Positions 1 through 11,449 of a stretch of 64,000 bases of DNA are shown here, piece by piece (positions within the stretch are counted from its first letter, which is position 1; every line of letters begins with the position of its first letter). A program made the position numbers and the translations under genes. The DNA is from Calliopum simillimum (Eukaryota; Arthropoda; Insecta; Diptera; Lauxaniidae). A model generated the notes under the pieces. That model did not search any database. It was given only the letters and a program-made list of their open reading frames with translations, and was not told the origin of the DNA. Where the stretch lies: positions 46,007,948-46,071,947 of the forward strand of contig OX638370.1 in NCBI GenBank assembly GCA_951812925.1, given 5' to 3'.

Positions 1-79
1 TATTGAATTTTAGCAACTACACCGCAATACACATATTTCAATTTATACTCCTATATTGTAACCTCTATCTCAGATCAAA

Positions 80-482
80 CAAAATTGAAGAAGACATCAC
101 CAATGGTTGTGCCAGGAATAACTTTGCTCTCAGTACCATCCAAAGTACTGACAAAAGTGCTAATAAACAGGGTAAGTGCAAAACTTGATCCGGCCATCCG
201 AAAACAACAAGAAGGTTTCCGTCCAAACCGATCATGCATGGATCAAATCAACACCCTCAGAGTAATTGTCGAGCAGCCATGCGAATGGTGTGCTGCGCTT
301 CTATTCTTCGTAGACTATAGCACGATGAAACTTTACCGAATATCTAGATCTCGACTACGCTGACATTTGCCTTCTATCGTCCACTCAAATATGCAAAGAT
401 TGAAGGCCTTGTCTTGGAATCGCAAAGGACGGCCTTAAAATCATCACATCCAACTAAAAGCATGAAGCTGAACGCATCGGTA
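80..482 (+). pseudogene. RTE-like non-LTR reverse transcriptase fragment with internal deletion
   Basis: This is a decayed piece of the retrotransposon present nearly complete at 24716-28115. The frame starting at 85 carries the RT stretch TLLSVPSKVLTKVL, then a tract with AIRKQQ and NRSCMDQINTLR that matches the full copy closely. At about 320-325 the sequence jumps from the VDYST catalytic region straight to the MKLYR segment, which in the full copy lies about 255 bp further on. The palm core is therefore gone. Homology stops at about 482, in the equivalent of 27450. Both ends are truncated and no 3' tail is present. The family is certain from the internal comparison; the clade name (RTE-like) is inference. 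Confidence 0.85.
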
Positions 483-520
483 TATAATTACGGTGACCAA
501 CCGTACTGTATTATACAGAA

Positions 521-609
521 CAGTTCTGTATTTGAAGCCTCTGTTCTGTATAGTTTTTTAAGCATAGAATGTTCTGTATTTTAGAAGGTGTTCTGTATTG
601 TTCTGTATT
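521..609 (+). repeat. Cluster of five GTTCTGTAT motifs
   Basis: The octamer TTCTGTAT, mostly preceded by G, occurs at about 524, 544, 572, 591 and 601 with irregular spacing. It directly follows a short palindrome (CTGTATTATACAG, 507-519). The irregular spacing argues against a simple satellite. No function is visible. Confidence 0.55.
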
Positions 610-921
610 TCGCAAAATTGTTATGTGGAGCGATTTCCACCAAAAAATCAAATATTAAAAAAAAACCAAAATCGTAATATGATTGCATACGTGAATATAA
701 GTATGAATTGCACTCAAACACTTAATTTGAAATGAAAAATATCAATCCTCTATTTTTAACGGGAAGATTGTTTTACATTTTGATATTTAAAAGATAACTT
801 CTTTAAAAAACTCCATTGTATCATCTTAAAGATATAAATATCATTGGTTTTGTCATCTTTCTGAATCTGTTTTTATCTTGAAGAATTGTGAATACATACT
901 CGCATGTTCATCGATTTCGAT

Positions 922-1104
922 CGAAGTCGGAATGGAATCAATCTTAAGGTGCTCTGCGTTTTGAAAAATAAAATGGAATCGGAATTTTATTGCAATGAAT
1001 AAAAGTAGCTACTGGTTTCAATCCAATTTACTGAAACGTAACTCCGATGTGGTTTTCAATATCGAAACGCAGAGCACCTTAAGATTGATTCCATTCCGAC
1101 TTCG
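922..1104. repeat. Perfect 40-bp inverted repeat with about 100-bp loop
   Basis: Bases 922-961 and 1065-1104 are exact reverse complements over 40 positions; both arms contain GGAATGGAATCAATC or its complement. The loop of 103 bp is unrelated. It could be a small foldback element or a hairpin; I see no clear target duplication. Confidence 0.85.
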
Positions 1105-1206
1105 AATCGGAATTAAGGACATGTCTGATAGTTTTTTTTTTAAGAAAGATAAAAAAATTAGAGCCAGTAATTTTATAATTTGAATCACTTTATTTGGTGT
1201 TTTATA

Positions 1207-2298
1207 CTGCCGTCCTAAGAAAGAATGCCGTAACTCCAATAAATTTTTATTTCTGTAAAATGAGTTTTTGTGTTTCTTGCTGTTTCGTTTCCTCAACGGT
1301 TTCATCTTTAAGGAAAACTAGTTTTTATTCCTCATTCTTAGAAAATTTTTCACACTCTACATAATGGCAATAGTAGAAATAGCCAATTCCGTAAGTTTCA
1401 GTCGAAAATGGAGTTACGGTAATATGTTTTGCATAGCACTACTTCTGACGAAGCTGATACAAATCAAAAATGCCGTAAAGACAACTTTTGATTAAATTTA
1501 CTATGAAGAAAGAGTAAATCCCAAGAAACACTCTTGTCTTTTGGTGACTAAGACCAATACCAATTTTGTGTCTGCCGGTTTTTTCTTCCTGGCAAGCTCT
1601 TTTCCGTCTTTGTAATATTTCCGCTTACGCACAGTTCCTTTTTTTGTAAGATTCGTTGTCCGCCATGTGGGTTTGAATTTCCTTAAGTTGTGAATTCCAA
1701 CTTGAATCACAGATTAATTGAATCAGTCATTTTTAAAAAGGGATATGTGTTGGTCGACAGAGAATTATTCTTTTGCCTTTTTGACATTGTGGCGATGGCA
1801 CTGGTTGGTTCATCTATTTTTCAAGTACGCAGATTACTGCTTACTTACTTACTTTTAAAAATGACAGCTTCAAGCTGCTACAATTTTCCTCTGTGGAACC
1901 ATACTCTAAAATAGATCTTGAAGAAAATTTTACTGACTGACTTGTCCAGAGGCCATAATCGAAACTTCCTACGCGCACGAGATGTGTCATGAAGAAAATT
2001 TGTTTGTTTTTAAAATGATTTAGTGAAATGAAATGATTTTAAAAATGTATGATACTACATACATTTTTATGGAGTTGCGGTGTTTTTGCTTAGCATGTGG
2101 AGATACGGTATTTTTAAATTGTAAAATGTGTTCGGCTGGGAGTTACGACAAAAGTCGTAGTTGATTCTATAGGGAAAATAAAGGTATAATGCAACCTGTT
2201 CTTGTGGGTTGACGGACAGAACCGTGATGACCCAAAAAACGCCATAAACTCATTTTTTTTGAAAATTGGAGTTACGGCATTCTTGCTTAGGACGGCAG
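1207..2298. mobile_element. Tc1/mariner-like non-autonomous element with TA duplication
   Basis: A 33-bp terminal inverted repeat starting CTGCCGTCCTAAG lies at 1207-1239 and, inverted, at 2266-2298, with one mismatch. Both ends are bordered by TATA, which fits a TA target duplication. The motif GAGTTACGG, exact or nearly so, recurs inside the element near 1410, 2072, 2098 and 2138 and is also part of the ends, like subterminal transposase-binding repeats. No transposase is recognisable. A 69-codon lysine/arginine-rich ORF on the minus strand (1501-1710) has no domain I can name. The superfamily call rests on the TA duplication and the end structure only. Confidence 0.75.
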
Positions 2299-2546
2299 TA
2301 TAACAAATGTTAAAAATCGTATTGTTTTGATACAATAGTGTTTTTGAAAGAAGTTATTTTTTAGTTTAAAATTTCGTATAAAAACTTCTTGTTAAAATGC
2401 GGGAGCTCGATATTGATTTTAGGCCCATTGTTTATTGGAAAAATTTTCAAAGAATTTTCCGTAGATAACGTTGCTACGACTGTTGGCCGTGGGAAAATTT
2501 GGCCCAAACTAATGTACATATACAATAGGTACATAGAAATATTGAA

Positions 2547-2680
2547 GGGATTCCTGAAAACGTGTAAAAGCCTCGAAAACCTCGTAAACTCGTAAAAGTT
2601 GTCAAAATCAATACAAAATTTGACAGTTTTACGAGTTTACGAGGTTTTCGAGGCTTTTACACGTTTTCAGGAATCGCCTT
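2547..2680. mobile_element. Palindromic MITE, copy 1 (GGGATTCCTGAAAACGTG ends)
   Basis: Two arms of about 50 bp, containing ACGTGTAAAAGCC and CCTCGTAAACTCG, face each other across a short AT-rich centre, so the whole 130 bp can fold back. A second copy with the same ends and centre is at 42007-42137. ATT flanks both sides of each copy, which could be a 3-bp target duplication. It has no coding capacity. Confidence 0.85.
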
Positions 2681-3291
2681 ATTATAAAAATTAAATAGAA
2701 ATTGTTTCCAAGTAGTAAAAAAGCATGACTTTGTTTTTTTTTTTTTTTGGTGTTCTGTACTTCAATTTGAAATAAATGGTCACCGTATATACATATAATA
2801 GAAGTAGAAAACAATTTGATTTTTGAATAAGAAACTTGCTCGCTTTTCCTGACGAAAGTAAACAAATAAATGACATAAAAGTTAACAAAACTTAAAATTA
2901 TAAAAATTTTGAGGTGCCACATTTTTGAAAATAGCCAAAATCGGTAGCTCACGCGATATATGGCATGATATACAGTTAATCTCGAAACAGCCGTAAATCG
3001 CCTCGTTAATCTCCGGTGTAAACGGGGTATTACGTAACTGATCGAAACTGAACAAAACATTGCGACGAGACGTGTTGTTTCGTAAGATTCGAACTTCAAA
3101 CCGTCTCCACTCGTCATAACAGTTGGTCGGCCGCAAAACAAAAATATTTTTGATAAATAATACATAATGAATAAATTAAATGATTAAAGTGACCGATTTT
3201 TTTGTAAAACGCTGATCTCTTGCGATTCGTTTGCTAACGTAACATTTTGGGCGAAATGTCAAAACAGACGTAACGAGTGCAAACGTTCGTT
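2681..3291. other. No recognisable gene
   Basis: Minus-strand ORFs of up to 178 codons overlap here. They contain homopolymer runs and hydrophobic low-complexity stretches and run into the MITE at 2547-2680, so I do not accept them as genes. The stretch could include the 3' flank of the Harbinger relic that follows, but I see no terminal repeat. Confidence 0.5.
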
Positions 3292-4079
3292 TTAGTTGTT
3301 TCTTCTACCTTGCAAAAAGTTTGCAATAGTTTCTCGCCGCTTTTGCCTTCGTTTATGTGCGGAATGATTGGTTGCGTCTGTTTGCAGTACTCCTAAGCCA
3401 TCATAATTTTCAACTTCTTTTTGTAATTCGAAATCAGGATCGTTCAAAAATTTTGCCACGTTATGAAGCACGAAACAAGACATAATCATCAACGGAGTTC
3501 TTTCCGTGGCCATTCGCATTTTTGACTTTAATATTGGGTATCTTTGTTTCAGTTGACCAAATTGCGTTCAATTCTGCATCTCTCCTTTTGTATGGACTTT
3601 ATTATACTGGATTTCATTTGTGGATCGCGAAATGGCGTCATGAGCCACGGCGTTAAAGGATACCCATCATCACTCAAGAGGATAGCGCCCACGAGATTTT
3701 CAGTCAGCACAGGTAGAATGTTTGAATTTTGCCAAATATGTGCATCGTGTATCGAGCCTGGCCTCTTGCAATTAACACTCGTGAACATTTCATTTCCATC
3801 GCAAGTGGCTTGAACATTAAACGAAGACAAATTTTTCCGATTTATATATTCATCGCCATAGGTGTGTGGTTTTTTAATTAAAATGTGCGTGCAGTCGATA
3901 GCACCTATTGCGCTTGAAAAATTTTTTTTGCCAAATTTTTTTTGTTATATTCCATTTGCTCCTTATTCCATGGGAATTCAATCCAATCTTTCGCCATTTC
4001 AACTATTTTCTGACACAAATACTAATTAGTTGTGGAAACGGTTGATTGATGAATACCAAGGTCTTCACCCACACCAACA
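3292..4079 (-). pseudogene. PIF/Harbinger (HARBI1-like) transposase relic
   Basis: Read on the minus strand in shifting frames, the stretch gives the order of a Harbinger DDE nuclease: VGVGEDLGIHQSTVS (helix-turn-helix end), IGAIDCTHI (first catalytic Asp), SSFNVQATCDGNEMF, PGSIHDAHIWQNS, LSDDGYPLTPWLMTPF (second Asp region), and a C-terminal tract with MSCFVLHNVAKFLND. At least two frameshifts separate these blocks, at about 3850-3900 and about 3530. The N-terminal part is missing because the poly-T end of the Jockey-like element at 4080 cuts it off. The enzyme would have excised and inserted Harbinger elements with 3-bp TWA duplications; MITEs with such duplications lie at 8123 and 48602, but a link is only inference. 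Confidence 0.8.
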
Positions 4080-4110
<31 letters not shown>

Positions 4111-4423
4111 GCTTGAAATCATTTATTGAATGTTCTCATCTAAGGAGACTAACAATAAGTTTAAAAATCTTAATCCTAAATAACATTATTATACATAATT
4201 TATCTTATATATAATTTTGTGTTCAATGTGTCTCCAGAGTTAATAGGGACTTGTACATCCTAGGAGTTAGGTAAACGCGCAGAAGAACGCAGTTGTTGTA
4301 CGTTCAGTCTTCTCACAAACATGCTGCCCGCCTAGCAGGATGTTTGAATGAAAAGAGCTCCATACAAATTAGCGCCAGTAGTTCCGGCTGCACGTGTAGC
4401 AGGAACAAGAAATATAAGAATGA

Positions 4424-4590
4424 GTACGCGCCAGATACCGGCTGCATAGAGTAAAGTACGCGCCAGATACCGGCTGCATAGAAAAAAGTACGCGCCAGAT
4501 ACCGCCGGCTGCATTGAAAAAAGTACGCGCCAGATACCGCCGGCTGCATAGAAAAAAGTACGCGCCAGATACCGGCTGCATACAAAATTT
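4424..4590. repeat. Minisatellite, five units of 32-35 bp, in a retrotransposon 3' UTR
   Basis: Units start at 4424, 4456, 4488, 4523 and 4558, each with GTACGCGCCAGATACCG followed by GGCTGCAT and an A-rich end. Units 3 and 4 have an extra CCG. The tract lies between the ORF2 stop and the poly-A of the Jockey-like element, where such arrays are known in related elements. Confidence 0.9.
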
Positions 4591-4613
4591 AGAATTCAGT
4601 CAGCTTAACATAG

Positions 4614-7305
4614 CTAATTGCTAACGATATTCATAGCAGGACGATCCTTTCTTTTTAGTCTCGAGAAATTGTCTAAATTTTTTAACCTCCGTGCCAATGG
4701 ATTAGGATGATACAGCAATTTTGCAACGTAACTTTGCTTGTATTTGTTGATTTCGTCTTTGACCAAGGGGATGCAAAGGTCCCGATGTATGTTTTCGTTC
4801 CGTATATACCATGGAGCACCTGTCATGATTCTTAGAATTTTTGACTGAGTCCGCTGTATTAGTTCAATGTTCGAGGAGCTGGCGTTACCCCATAACTGTA
4901 TACCATATAACCAAATTGGCTTAATGATGGATTGATATAAAATAATTTTATATTCGAGTTTCAGACGGGACCGATGATTTATGAGCCAGTGTAGGCTGGA
5001 GGCTTTTAGCTTAACCTGCGTTTTTTTTGCTTCAATGTGCTTTCGCCACGTTAGCCGTTTGTCTAAATGAATACCTAAATATGTGACGTTTTTGTATTGA
5101 GGTATTGATTTATTGTTTAATGTGATAGCCGGGCATTCACCTCGTCTAAGAGTAAAAGTAACCTGCTTACATTTTTGTTCGTTTACTTTTATGCGCCATA
5201 ATAGCAACCATTCTTCGATTGAATTTAAATGAAGTTAGAGTTTTCGAGCCGCTTCTAGGGGACACCGGACACAGCTTATAACTGCCGTATCGTCTGCGAA
5301 AGTAGATAGGGTAGTGCCTGTGATAATAGGTAAATCAGAGGTATAGAGTAAGTACAGAAAAGGACCTAGAACGCTTCCTTGAGGAACACCTGCATTTATT
5401 TTAAAAGAAGATGTAACTGTTGTGTTTTATTCTAAAATGCCTGCTTTCCAGGTAAGAAATAAATGTTTTGTGAACGTTAGAAGGCAATACGTGTTTAATT
5501 TTATTGACTAGACCTTCATGCCATACTTTATCAAATGCTTGGGCTACGTCGAGAAAAACTGCCGTACAATACTCTCTTTGCTCAAAAGCCTTCCTTATTT
5601 CATTTGTTATTCTATTAACCTGCTCGATTGTTCCGTGTTGTTTCCGGAAACCGAATTGGTGGGCCGGGAATAAATTTTTTTCAGTTGCATACGGTATAAG
5701 CTTTGACAGAATTAATTTTTCAAATAGCTTGGATAAGCATGGTAAAAGACTGATGGGTCTATATGAAGAAGGTAATGTACGATCTTTTCCAGGTTTTGGA
5801 ATCATGGTGATTAATGAGATTTTCCATGCTACTGGGTAATGCCCGTACTGAATGATAGCATTAAAAAGTCTAGTCAAAAAGACCAAAGCTGTATTTGGCA
5901 GTTCCTTTATCATTTTAGGAGTTATATAATCGCACCCAGGGGCTTTTGTCGGACACATTTCTTGAACTAAAACCTTTAAATTGTTAGTGTAAAAACTCAT
6001 TTGCATAACATCGCTGTTAATTGACAAAATAGGAGGTATTACGCCTTGAGTAGGAGGGTTTGGTTGAAAAACTGTGCTCAAGTGATTTGCAAAAGCATCA
6101 GCTTTTTCTTCATCACTTCGAGCCCAGTTTCCAAGAGAGGCTCTAATCGGTAGATCACTTTCGATTGGAGTCCTAATTTTTCTACTAGCTTTCCACAAAG
6201 ACTGTTTGCCATTTTTATTAGGGTCTAGCTTTGAGACAAATTTTTCCTGGTCTAAATATTCTTTACTGTTTAAGACAGACCTTAGTTTGGATGTTGCAAT
6301 TTTTAGCTTTGCTTTAGAAGCTGGAGATCTATGAAGTTGCCACTCGCGCCTCATTCTTCGTTTCTCAGCTACGAAAAACTCAATTTCGCTATTGGTGAAA
6401 GCACAAGTTTTTGAAGTTCTCGGAGCCTGTTCTGGTGTTGAGTGTTTCGCTGCTGCGCATATGATTGAATTAAAAACAGCAACAGCATCGTCAATGTGTT
6501 CTTTACATTCTATTGAGTAACTTGTGTGAATATGTGAACTTATATATTTCTTATACTTAAGCCAATTGGTCTTATACGATGTTAAACCCTTAGGGGGCTC
6601 AACATACTTTGGTTCAACCAAAAGGCAGAATATTATTGGTGAGTGGTCAGAGGAGAGTGCTATCTGTGTCTCGGCAGATATTAAGTTTCTTTCGATACCT
6701 TTTGTAATAGCAAAATCAATAAGGTCAGGGATTTTACTTCGGTCGGCTGGCCAATATGTAGGTTGACCTGGTGAAGCAAAGTCGAAAAGGGTGCTATTTC
6801 TTATTAACATATTGTATAGCTGCTTTCCTTTAGGGTTTATAAGTCGGGACCCCCAATATGTGTGCTTGGAGTTATAGTCTCCAGCAGCTAAAAATTTACC
6901 TCCCAATGTGTCGAAAAAATCCTTAAATTGCTTTTCACTAATGGCAAAGCGAGGTGGGCAGTAAACTGCCGAAATAGTTAGGTTTTGGGGCTGGTTTTGT
7001 AGGCAAATAGAAGTAGCCTGAAGAAAATTTTTTGAGTAGGGCTCTAAACAATAATGTTTAAGACGGTTACGAATAAGGATTCCCGTGCCCCCATGTGACT
7101 TACCATCGGGATGGTTTGTTCCGTAAAATTTATACCCAGGTATATAGAAATTATACTTATCGGTCAGATGAGTTTCTGAGATAAGCATTAGATCAATTTC
7201 TTCTTTATTCAAATAATGGAAAATTTCATTTTTATGTTGGTTAATACCGTTTGCATTCCAGACACAAATTTTTAATTTATTTATTTTTGAGCAACATAAA
7301 CACAT
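4614..7305 (-). pseudogene. Jockey-like ORF2: APE endonuclease plus reverse transcriptase, nearly intact
   Basis: The ORF encodes the nicking endonuclease and the polymerase for target-primed reverse transcription. The first 634 codons (7305-5401) contain the endonuclease motifs NANGI, SETHLT, GDYNSKHTYWG and SSDHSPI. They continue with the RT fingers and palm: PGCDYITPKMIKE, SSYRPISLLPCLSK, HQFGFRK and FLDVAQAFDKVWH (catalytic Asp). A one-base shift near 5420 moves the frame into AGVPQGSVLGP and the catalytic FADD block. An in-frame TAA at 5235-5237 precedes the thumb and C-terminal part (5207-4614), which ends near RPAMNIVSN. One frameshift and one stop are the only visible lesions, so decay is recent. 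The start at 7305 is simply the first Met of a truncated copy. Confidence 0.9.
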
Positions 7306-7489
7306 TTATTTAAGGCTAGTCAAAACATATGTATATTAAGGTAACTGTTAAATGGCTTATTGTCAAGTTTCAATGATTAATGGTAAATCGGCTCCAAATG
7401 TGAAAACAATTTTCCGTTTTTTTTTTCAGATTTTTACTATATATTGAGCATTATTGCGGTAAAGAAATAAAGCCAAATGATCAACAAAG
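7306..7489. repeat. Dispersed repeat fragment
   Basis: This short tract shares a block (GGCT..TTAT.GTC, TTTCAATGAT, AATGGTAAATC, CTCCAAATGT) with 40465-40540, and more weakly with 63190-63250. It is therefore part of a dispersed repeat rather than unique DNA. It has no coding capacity. Confidence 0.45.
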
Positions 7490-9012
7490 TGCGCAGTATG
7501 GAAAATAAAAGATGCAAAAGCTCAGCGTATTATTGTTACGTCAATTGGTCAAAAAACAATGCAGCACATCTTGACATCGGAAGCTATATGAACAAAATTA
7601 CATGTTATTTATGAGCAAGTGCATGAGACTGGCAAGCAGTTATTGCAAGAATTCATTTAAGGCAGATTCAGCAGACAATATTGCGACGCATATTTCCAAG
7701 TTAAACTTTTTGGTTCAACAAATGAGAAATGTTAAAATCACAGTAGATGATCAGATGGTAATAACAAAATTACTGATGACATTACCAGACGATTACAATC
7801 ATTTTAGTAGCGCATGGGATTCAACAGCTGAAAGAGAACGAACGCTCGAGAATCTACGGAGCAAATCGAAATCAAATAAGGAATGGTTTATTGATTCAGC
7901 CGCAACATGCCATATGTGCTGTGAAGAAAAATTTTTTACAAAATTGGATAAGCATCAAAATCAGGTGATTTATCTAGCTGATGGTAGAGGATTAAAAGTT
8001 AAACTGGTGTGTGTCAATTGATTTGTGAGAGCAAGATGACTTGTGTCCGGAATGTGCTATTTGTTTCGGAATTAGACGGAAGCTTGTTGTCTGTACGTAA
8101 ATTGACTGATGATGGTTTCTTAGTGCGAACTCACACGACGGGCACGGGCACGTCAAATTTCTAGGCAAACGGAGGGAAGTGGTGCTTTCATTTCCCTCCG
8201 TTTCCTACAAATTTGACGTGCCCTATGTGCCCGTGCCCGTCGTGTGAGTTCGCACTTAGTGGCTTTCGATTCAAACCAATGCTCAATTTCTCTTGATAGT
8301 CATGTTCATGTTGAAAAATAATCAACTGTTAAGAACGAATTAGTTGATGGTGTCAATATAAAGAAATGTTGTTCTTCTGAATGCGGGGAATGTTTAAAAG
8401 CCAAGTTAACTAGAAAATCATTTCCAAAGACATCAGAATCTAGATCTAGTGGAACATTAGATTTAGTGCATTGTGATTGGTGCGGTCCTATGCAAAATCC
8501 TACTCCTGGTGCTAGTCGTTATTTTATAACTCTGATTGATGACTTTAGTCTATATTGCACAGTCTACTTCCTAAAATCGAAAGATCAAGCATTCGATAAA
8601 ATAAAGAAATTTGTTGAATTGAATGAAAATCAATTTGGTAAGCGAATGAAAGTACTAAGGACTCACCGAGGTGGCGAATTTGTAAACAAGAAAATGGAGA
8701 GTTATTTCAAAGCTAAGGGTATAAAACGTCAACTCACTGCTCCTTATACTCCTGAGCAGAATGGAGTTGCAGAAAGAAAAAATCGGAGTTTGATGGAGAT
8801 GGCCAGGTCCATGTTATATGACGCGGAAATGCATATTGAGTTTTGGGCTGAAGCTGTTAATAATGCCAATTATCTACGGATACGTCTGATTAGTTCTGCT
8901 ACTAGTGTTACCCCGTTTGACGCAAGAAATTGGATGAAGTTGCCGTGAAATGTAATCTGATTGGTTATTGTGAAGAATCCCAGGCATTTCGTTTACTGAA
9001 TCCTAATACTAT
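7490..9012 (+). pseudogene. Copia (Ty1) LTR retrotransposon, gag-protease-integrase half
   Basis: The order is gag, protease, integrase. Gag begins with KDAKAQRIIVTSI at about 7510 and continues with the LPDDYNHF block. The aspartic protease has its active site as WFIDSAATCHM (7882-7914). Next come a zinc-binding stretch with CGECLKAKLTRKSF and the integrase from 8466. The integrase has HCDWCGPM (first Asp), then RTHRGGEF where the second catalytic Asp is His (codon 8664-8666), then the NGVAERKN Glu. Frames shift several times, an internal deletion precedes KKLDEVAVKC (8925 onward), and a MITE sits at 8123-8255. Homology ends near 9012. The RT/RNase H half at 18590-19760 may be the rest of the same element or a separate piece. 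Confidence 0.85.
8123..8255. mobile_element. Harbinger-type MITE (GTGCGAACTCACACG ends) inside copia
   Basis: The 133-bp palindromic element has ends GTGCGAACTCACACGACGGG and its complement. TTA at 8120-8122 and 8256-8258 is a 3-bp target duplication of the TWA type. The copia frame (LTDDGF before, VAFDSNQ after) is resumed at the insertion point. A second member is at 48602-48720. Confidence 0.9.
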
Positions 9013-9887
9013 TTGTTTATTATTTATTTATTTATTATTATTCAATATTTAATTTAACCCTCTAGTTCCCAATAAGGCCTGTAGACAGCCTTATATAAAA
9101 AAATTCCATAAATCGTATGCTATAATTTTTGTAGCTGATTTTTTGGATTTATAAATAAATAAATGCAGTTACGTAAAGCAGCAATATGTGCAAAAGCCGT
9201 TGTTGTAAGTCAAAGTTGAAATTTTGTGAAAAAGTGAAAAATTAATTATTTTGTATTTTGCGCTAGAAACAAAAATTTTTTAAAAATATTTCTTGAGCTC
9301 CATAAGAGTTAAAGAAATTATGGAATGTAGCTTCTATGTGTACTATAAGAAAAATACTCAATTTGAATTTTTTACCAATTTTTACTAAAATCTTGTATGC
9401 CAGGAAACTAAAGTCGTATCTTTAGTTGTATATAAAAACAAATCCCACAAATGGTGCTTAAAATTATTTGATTTCGAAGGATTTTCGTTTCGATCTTGCT
9501 GCCAGGAAATATGTTAGGATTACATGTCGAAATGTTATTCATGAGAAAAAATATCAAATGGTTCGGGCAAATCGGCCGATACAAATTTTTTGGGAAGATT
9601 TCCGAAAAATTCCAGTTGCTTATTTCACCATTTAGATTGATTGATGATTTAACGGTAGCAGCACTATCAAGTCCACGCTCTTTAATAACAACTAGAGTCC
9701 TGTTCTTATAAGCTAAGTAGATTCTTTGGAGATAGAAGCTTCTGTCGTAAGTTAATTCTTCTGTTATGGTAGAGTGATCATCAAGACAGGAAACTGATGT
9801 TAGTAGTTCTAATCACCAAAAGTTTGGATTCAGGTCTCACAAACTCTGTGTTCATTCAATAATATGGATATGGCATAAGCTCCCGTT

Positions 9888-10384
9888 ATATCCGTTATAT
9901 CCACCAAAACGAGAGTGCGCATTTTTGATTCGAATGTGAAATCGGTTTTGTTATATGGGTGCGAAACGTGGCTTGTTACTGAACAACTAACGAACAAGCT
10001 GCAAGTATTCGTCAACAAATGCTTAAGGCGAATACTAAAGGTTTGGTGGCCTCGCACTATATCAAATGCCGAGCTACATCAAAAATGCAAACAGAGGGCT
10101 ATAGCAATCGAGGTCAAGCTGCGCAAATGGAGATGGATTGGTCACAATCTCCGGAAACCACACAGCGAAGTTTGTCGCCAGGCTCTTGAGTGGAATCCAC
10201 AAGGCAGTAGAGGACGTGGTAGACCCAAAACCAACTGGAAGAGGTCGCTGGAAAAGGAAATCCAAGAATCGGGAAAGTCGTGGCAAGAGATTAAAGTCAT
10301 CGCAAGGGATCGTGACAAATGGAGAGATTTCATATTGGCCCTATGCTCCTCCTAGGAGTTAAAGGAGAATACATACATACATAC
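9888..10384 (+). mobile_element. 5'-truncated RTE-like insertion with 13-bp target duplication
   Basis: The sequence matches 27620-28115 of the full RTE-like copy closely, including the C-terminal coding tract LLYGCETWLVTEQL to DKWRDFILALCSS (9915-10355) and the 3' tail of repeated TACA units. ATAAGCTCCCGTT occurs at 9875-9887 and again at 10385-10397, a clean target-site duplication. The coding tract is open but lacks the endonuclease and the polymerase core. It is inserted in the piggyBac-like element, so it is younger than that element. Confidence 0.95.
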
Positions 10385-11449
10385 ATAAGCTCCCGTTCCT
10401 AGAGGACTTGAATTGTGCCTGAAAAAAGACGATGCAAAACCATAGTTTTCGCAAGTAAATCTTTAAATCTCACTGATAGACGGAGTGCAAATATTCTGAT
10501 TGCACATCTGAAGCACAAGTTTAATGCAGAAAAAGTAGTATAGAAGTGGCCCAGCGAATATATTTGCCTCCCGGGGCCCACTTCGTGTGACCAAAAAAAA
10601 CAAACACAATATCTATATGTTAGGAACTCATTTTGCGGCCCCTTGAACTTTGCTATGTCCTTGACGTGCCGCCTGGGGCGGTGGACCCCATCGATCCCCA
10701 TAGCTACGCCACACAGTGCGAAATTTGGGAGGTTTAGCGGCACTTTATTAAATTTTTGAAATACATAAAACGCATAAGATTATTCGTTATTTCGGTAGCT
10801 TAATATCCCACCTCAAAAACCTCATACTCAGTTTGGTGAATAACCCTGCGAAACAACTGCAAAATGCACCTGAAACTTGCATTACTTATTCATTCATACT
10901 TTTTGACTATAGAAAGCTTTTCGATTTGTTTTAGTTTATAGATTAGTACATAAAAACGGTCAGTCGGTAGGCCGCGAAAATTTTTTCATTTATTTTTTAA
11001 TAAAATTGTCACTTATTGGCATTCAAATAATTGCAGAATCTTTTCTTACTCGTGTGTGAATAGTTTGTGAAAATTGTGCTTTTTAAGAAGTTCATAAGAT
11101 TTTACCATAAATCGCCATTTTGAAACGTACAAAATGTGAAAGGTAGGTTTATCCTCTACTGGAAATACAAAACATTACCGCGATATTTTGCGATCCTCAT
11201 TTAAACTAAACTTGTTCAAGAATGTCATTGGAAATTTCATATAACACCGAAATTTCATGAAAAACCGACATCGCACGCCATCGCTGGTTTTGTTTTGGAA
11301 AAAATAGGCTCACCAACACTAACATCTGACACTCTCCATAGTTTAAAGGTAACTATTCGTACGCTAGTTTATAATATACAAAAAAGGTGGAGAGAATCCT
11401 CTCAAAATTTAGAAGCATTTCTGAATAAAAATACAAGAAACAGCAAATA

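Larger units (their letters stand above)
483..1206. other. Non-coding stretch with a TTCTGTAT cluster and a 40-bp inverted repeat
   Basis: I see no gene here. The short ORFs on both strands between 995 and 1305 come from the arms of an inverted repeat and from AT-rich sequence. The stretch lies between the RTE scrap and the TA-flanked element that begins at 1207. Confidence 0.6.
4080..7320 (-). mobile_element. 5'-truncated Jockey-like non-LTR retrotransposon
   Basis: The element is inserted in the Harbinger relic on the minus strand. Its 3' end is a poly-A, seen as the 27-base poly-T at about 4080-4107. It is followed (in element direction, backwards) by a 3' UTR holding a minisatellite, then the endonuclease-RT reading frame. 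No ORF1 (gag) is present, so the copy is truncated shortly upstream of the endonuclease, near 7310-7330. The exact 5' edge is uncertain; AACAT at both edges could be a weak target duplication. Confidence 0.85.

Noticed and set aside
2629..3165. 178-codon minus-strand ORF
   Set aside because: It runs through a MITE, a poly-T tract and AT-rich DNA, and has no domain.
4313..4585. Several overlapping minus-strand ORFs with repeated YLARTF words
   Set aside because: They are translations of the minisatellite in three frames.
4424..4590. CRISPR-like array of 32-35-bp units
   Set aside because: Units are head-to-tail without spacers and lie in the 3' UTR of a eukaryotic retrotransposon.
10138..10362. 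Plus-strand ORF with GRGRWKRKSKNRE
   Set aside because: It is a second frame of the RTE-like C-terminal coding tract; the GRGRPKTNWKR frame is the real one.
10550..10720. GC-rich block with GGGGCCC and TGGCGTAGCTATGGGG
   Set aside because: It looks like one end of a transposon, but the partner end could not be found, so no element is called.
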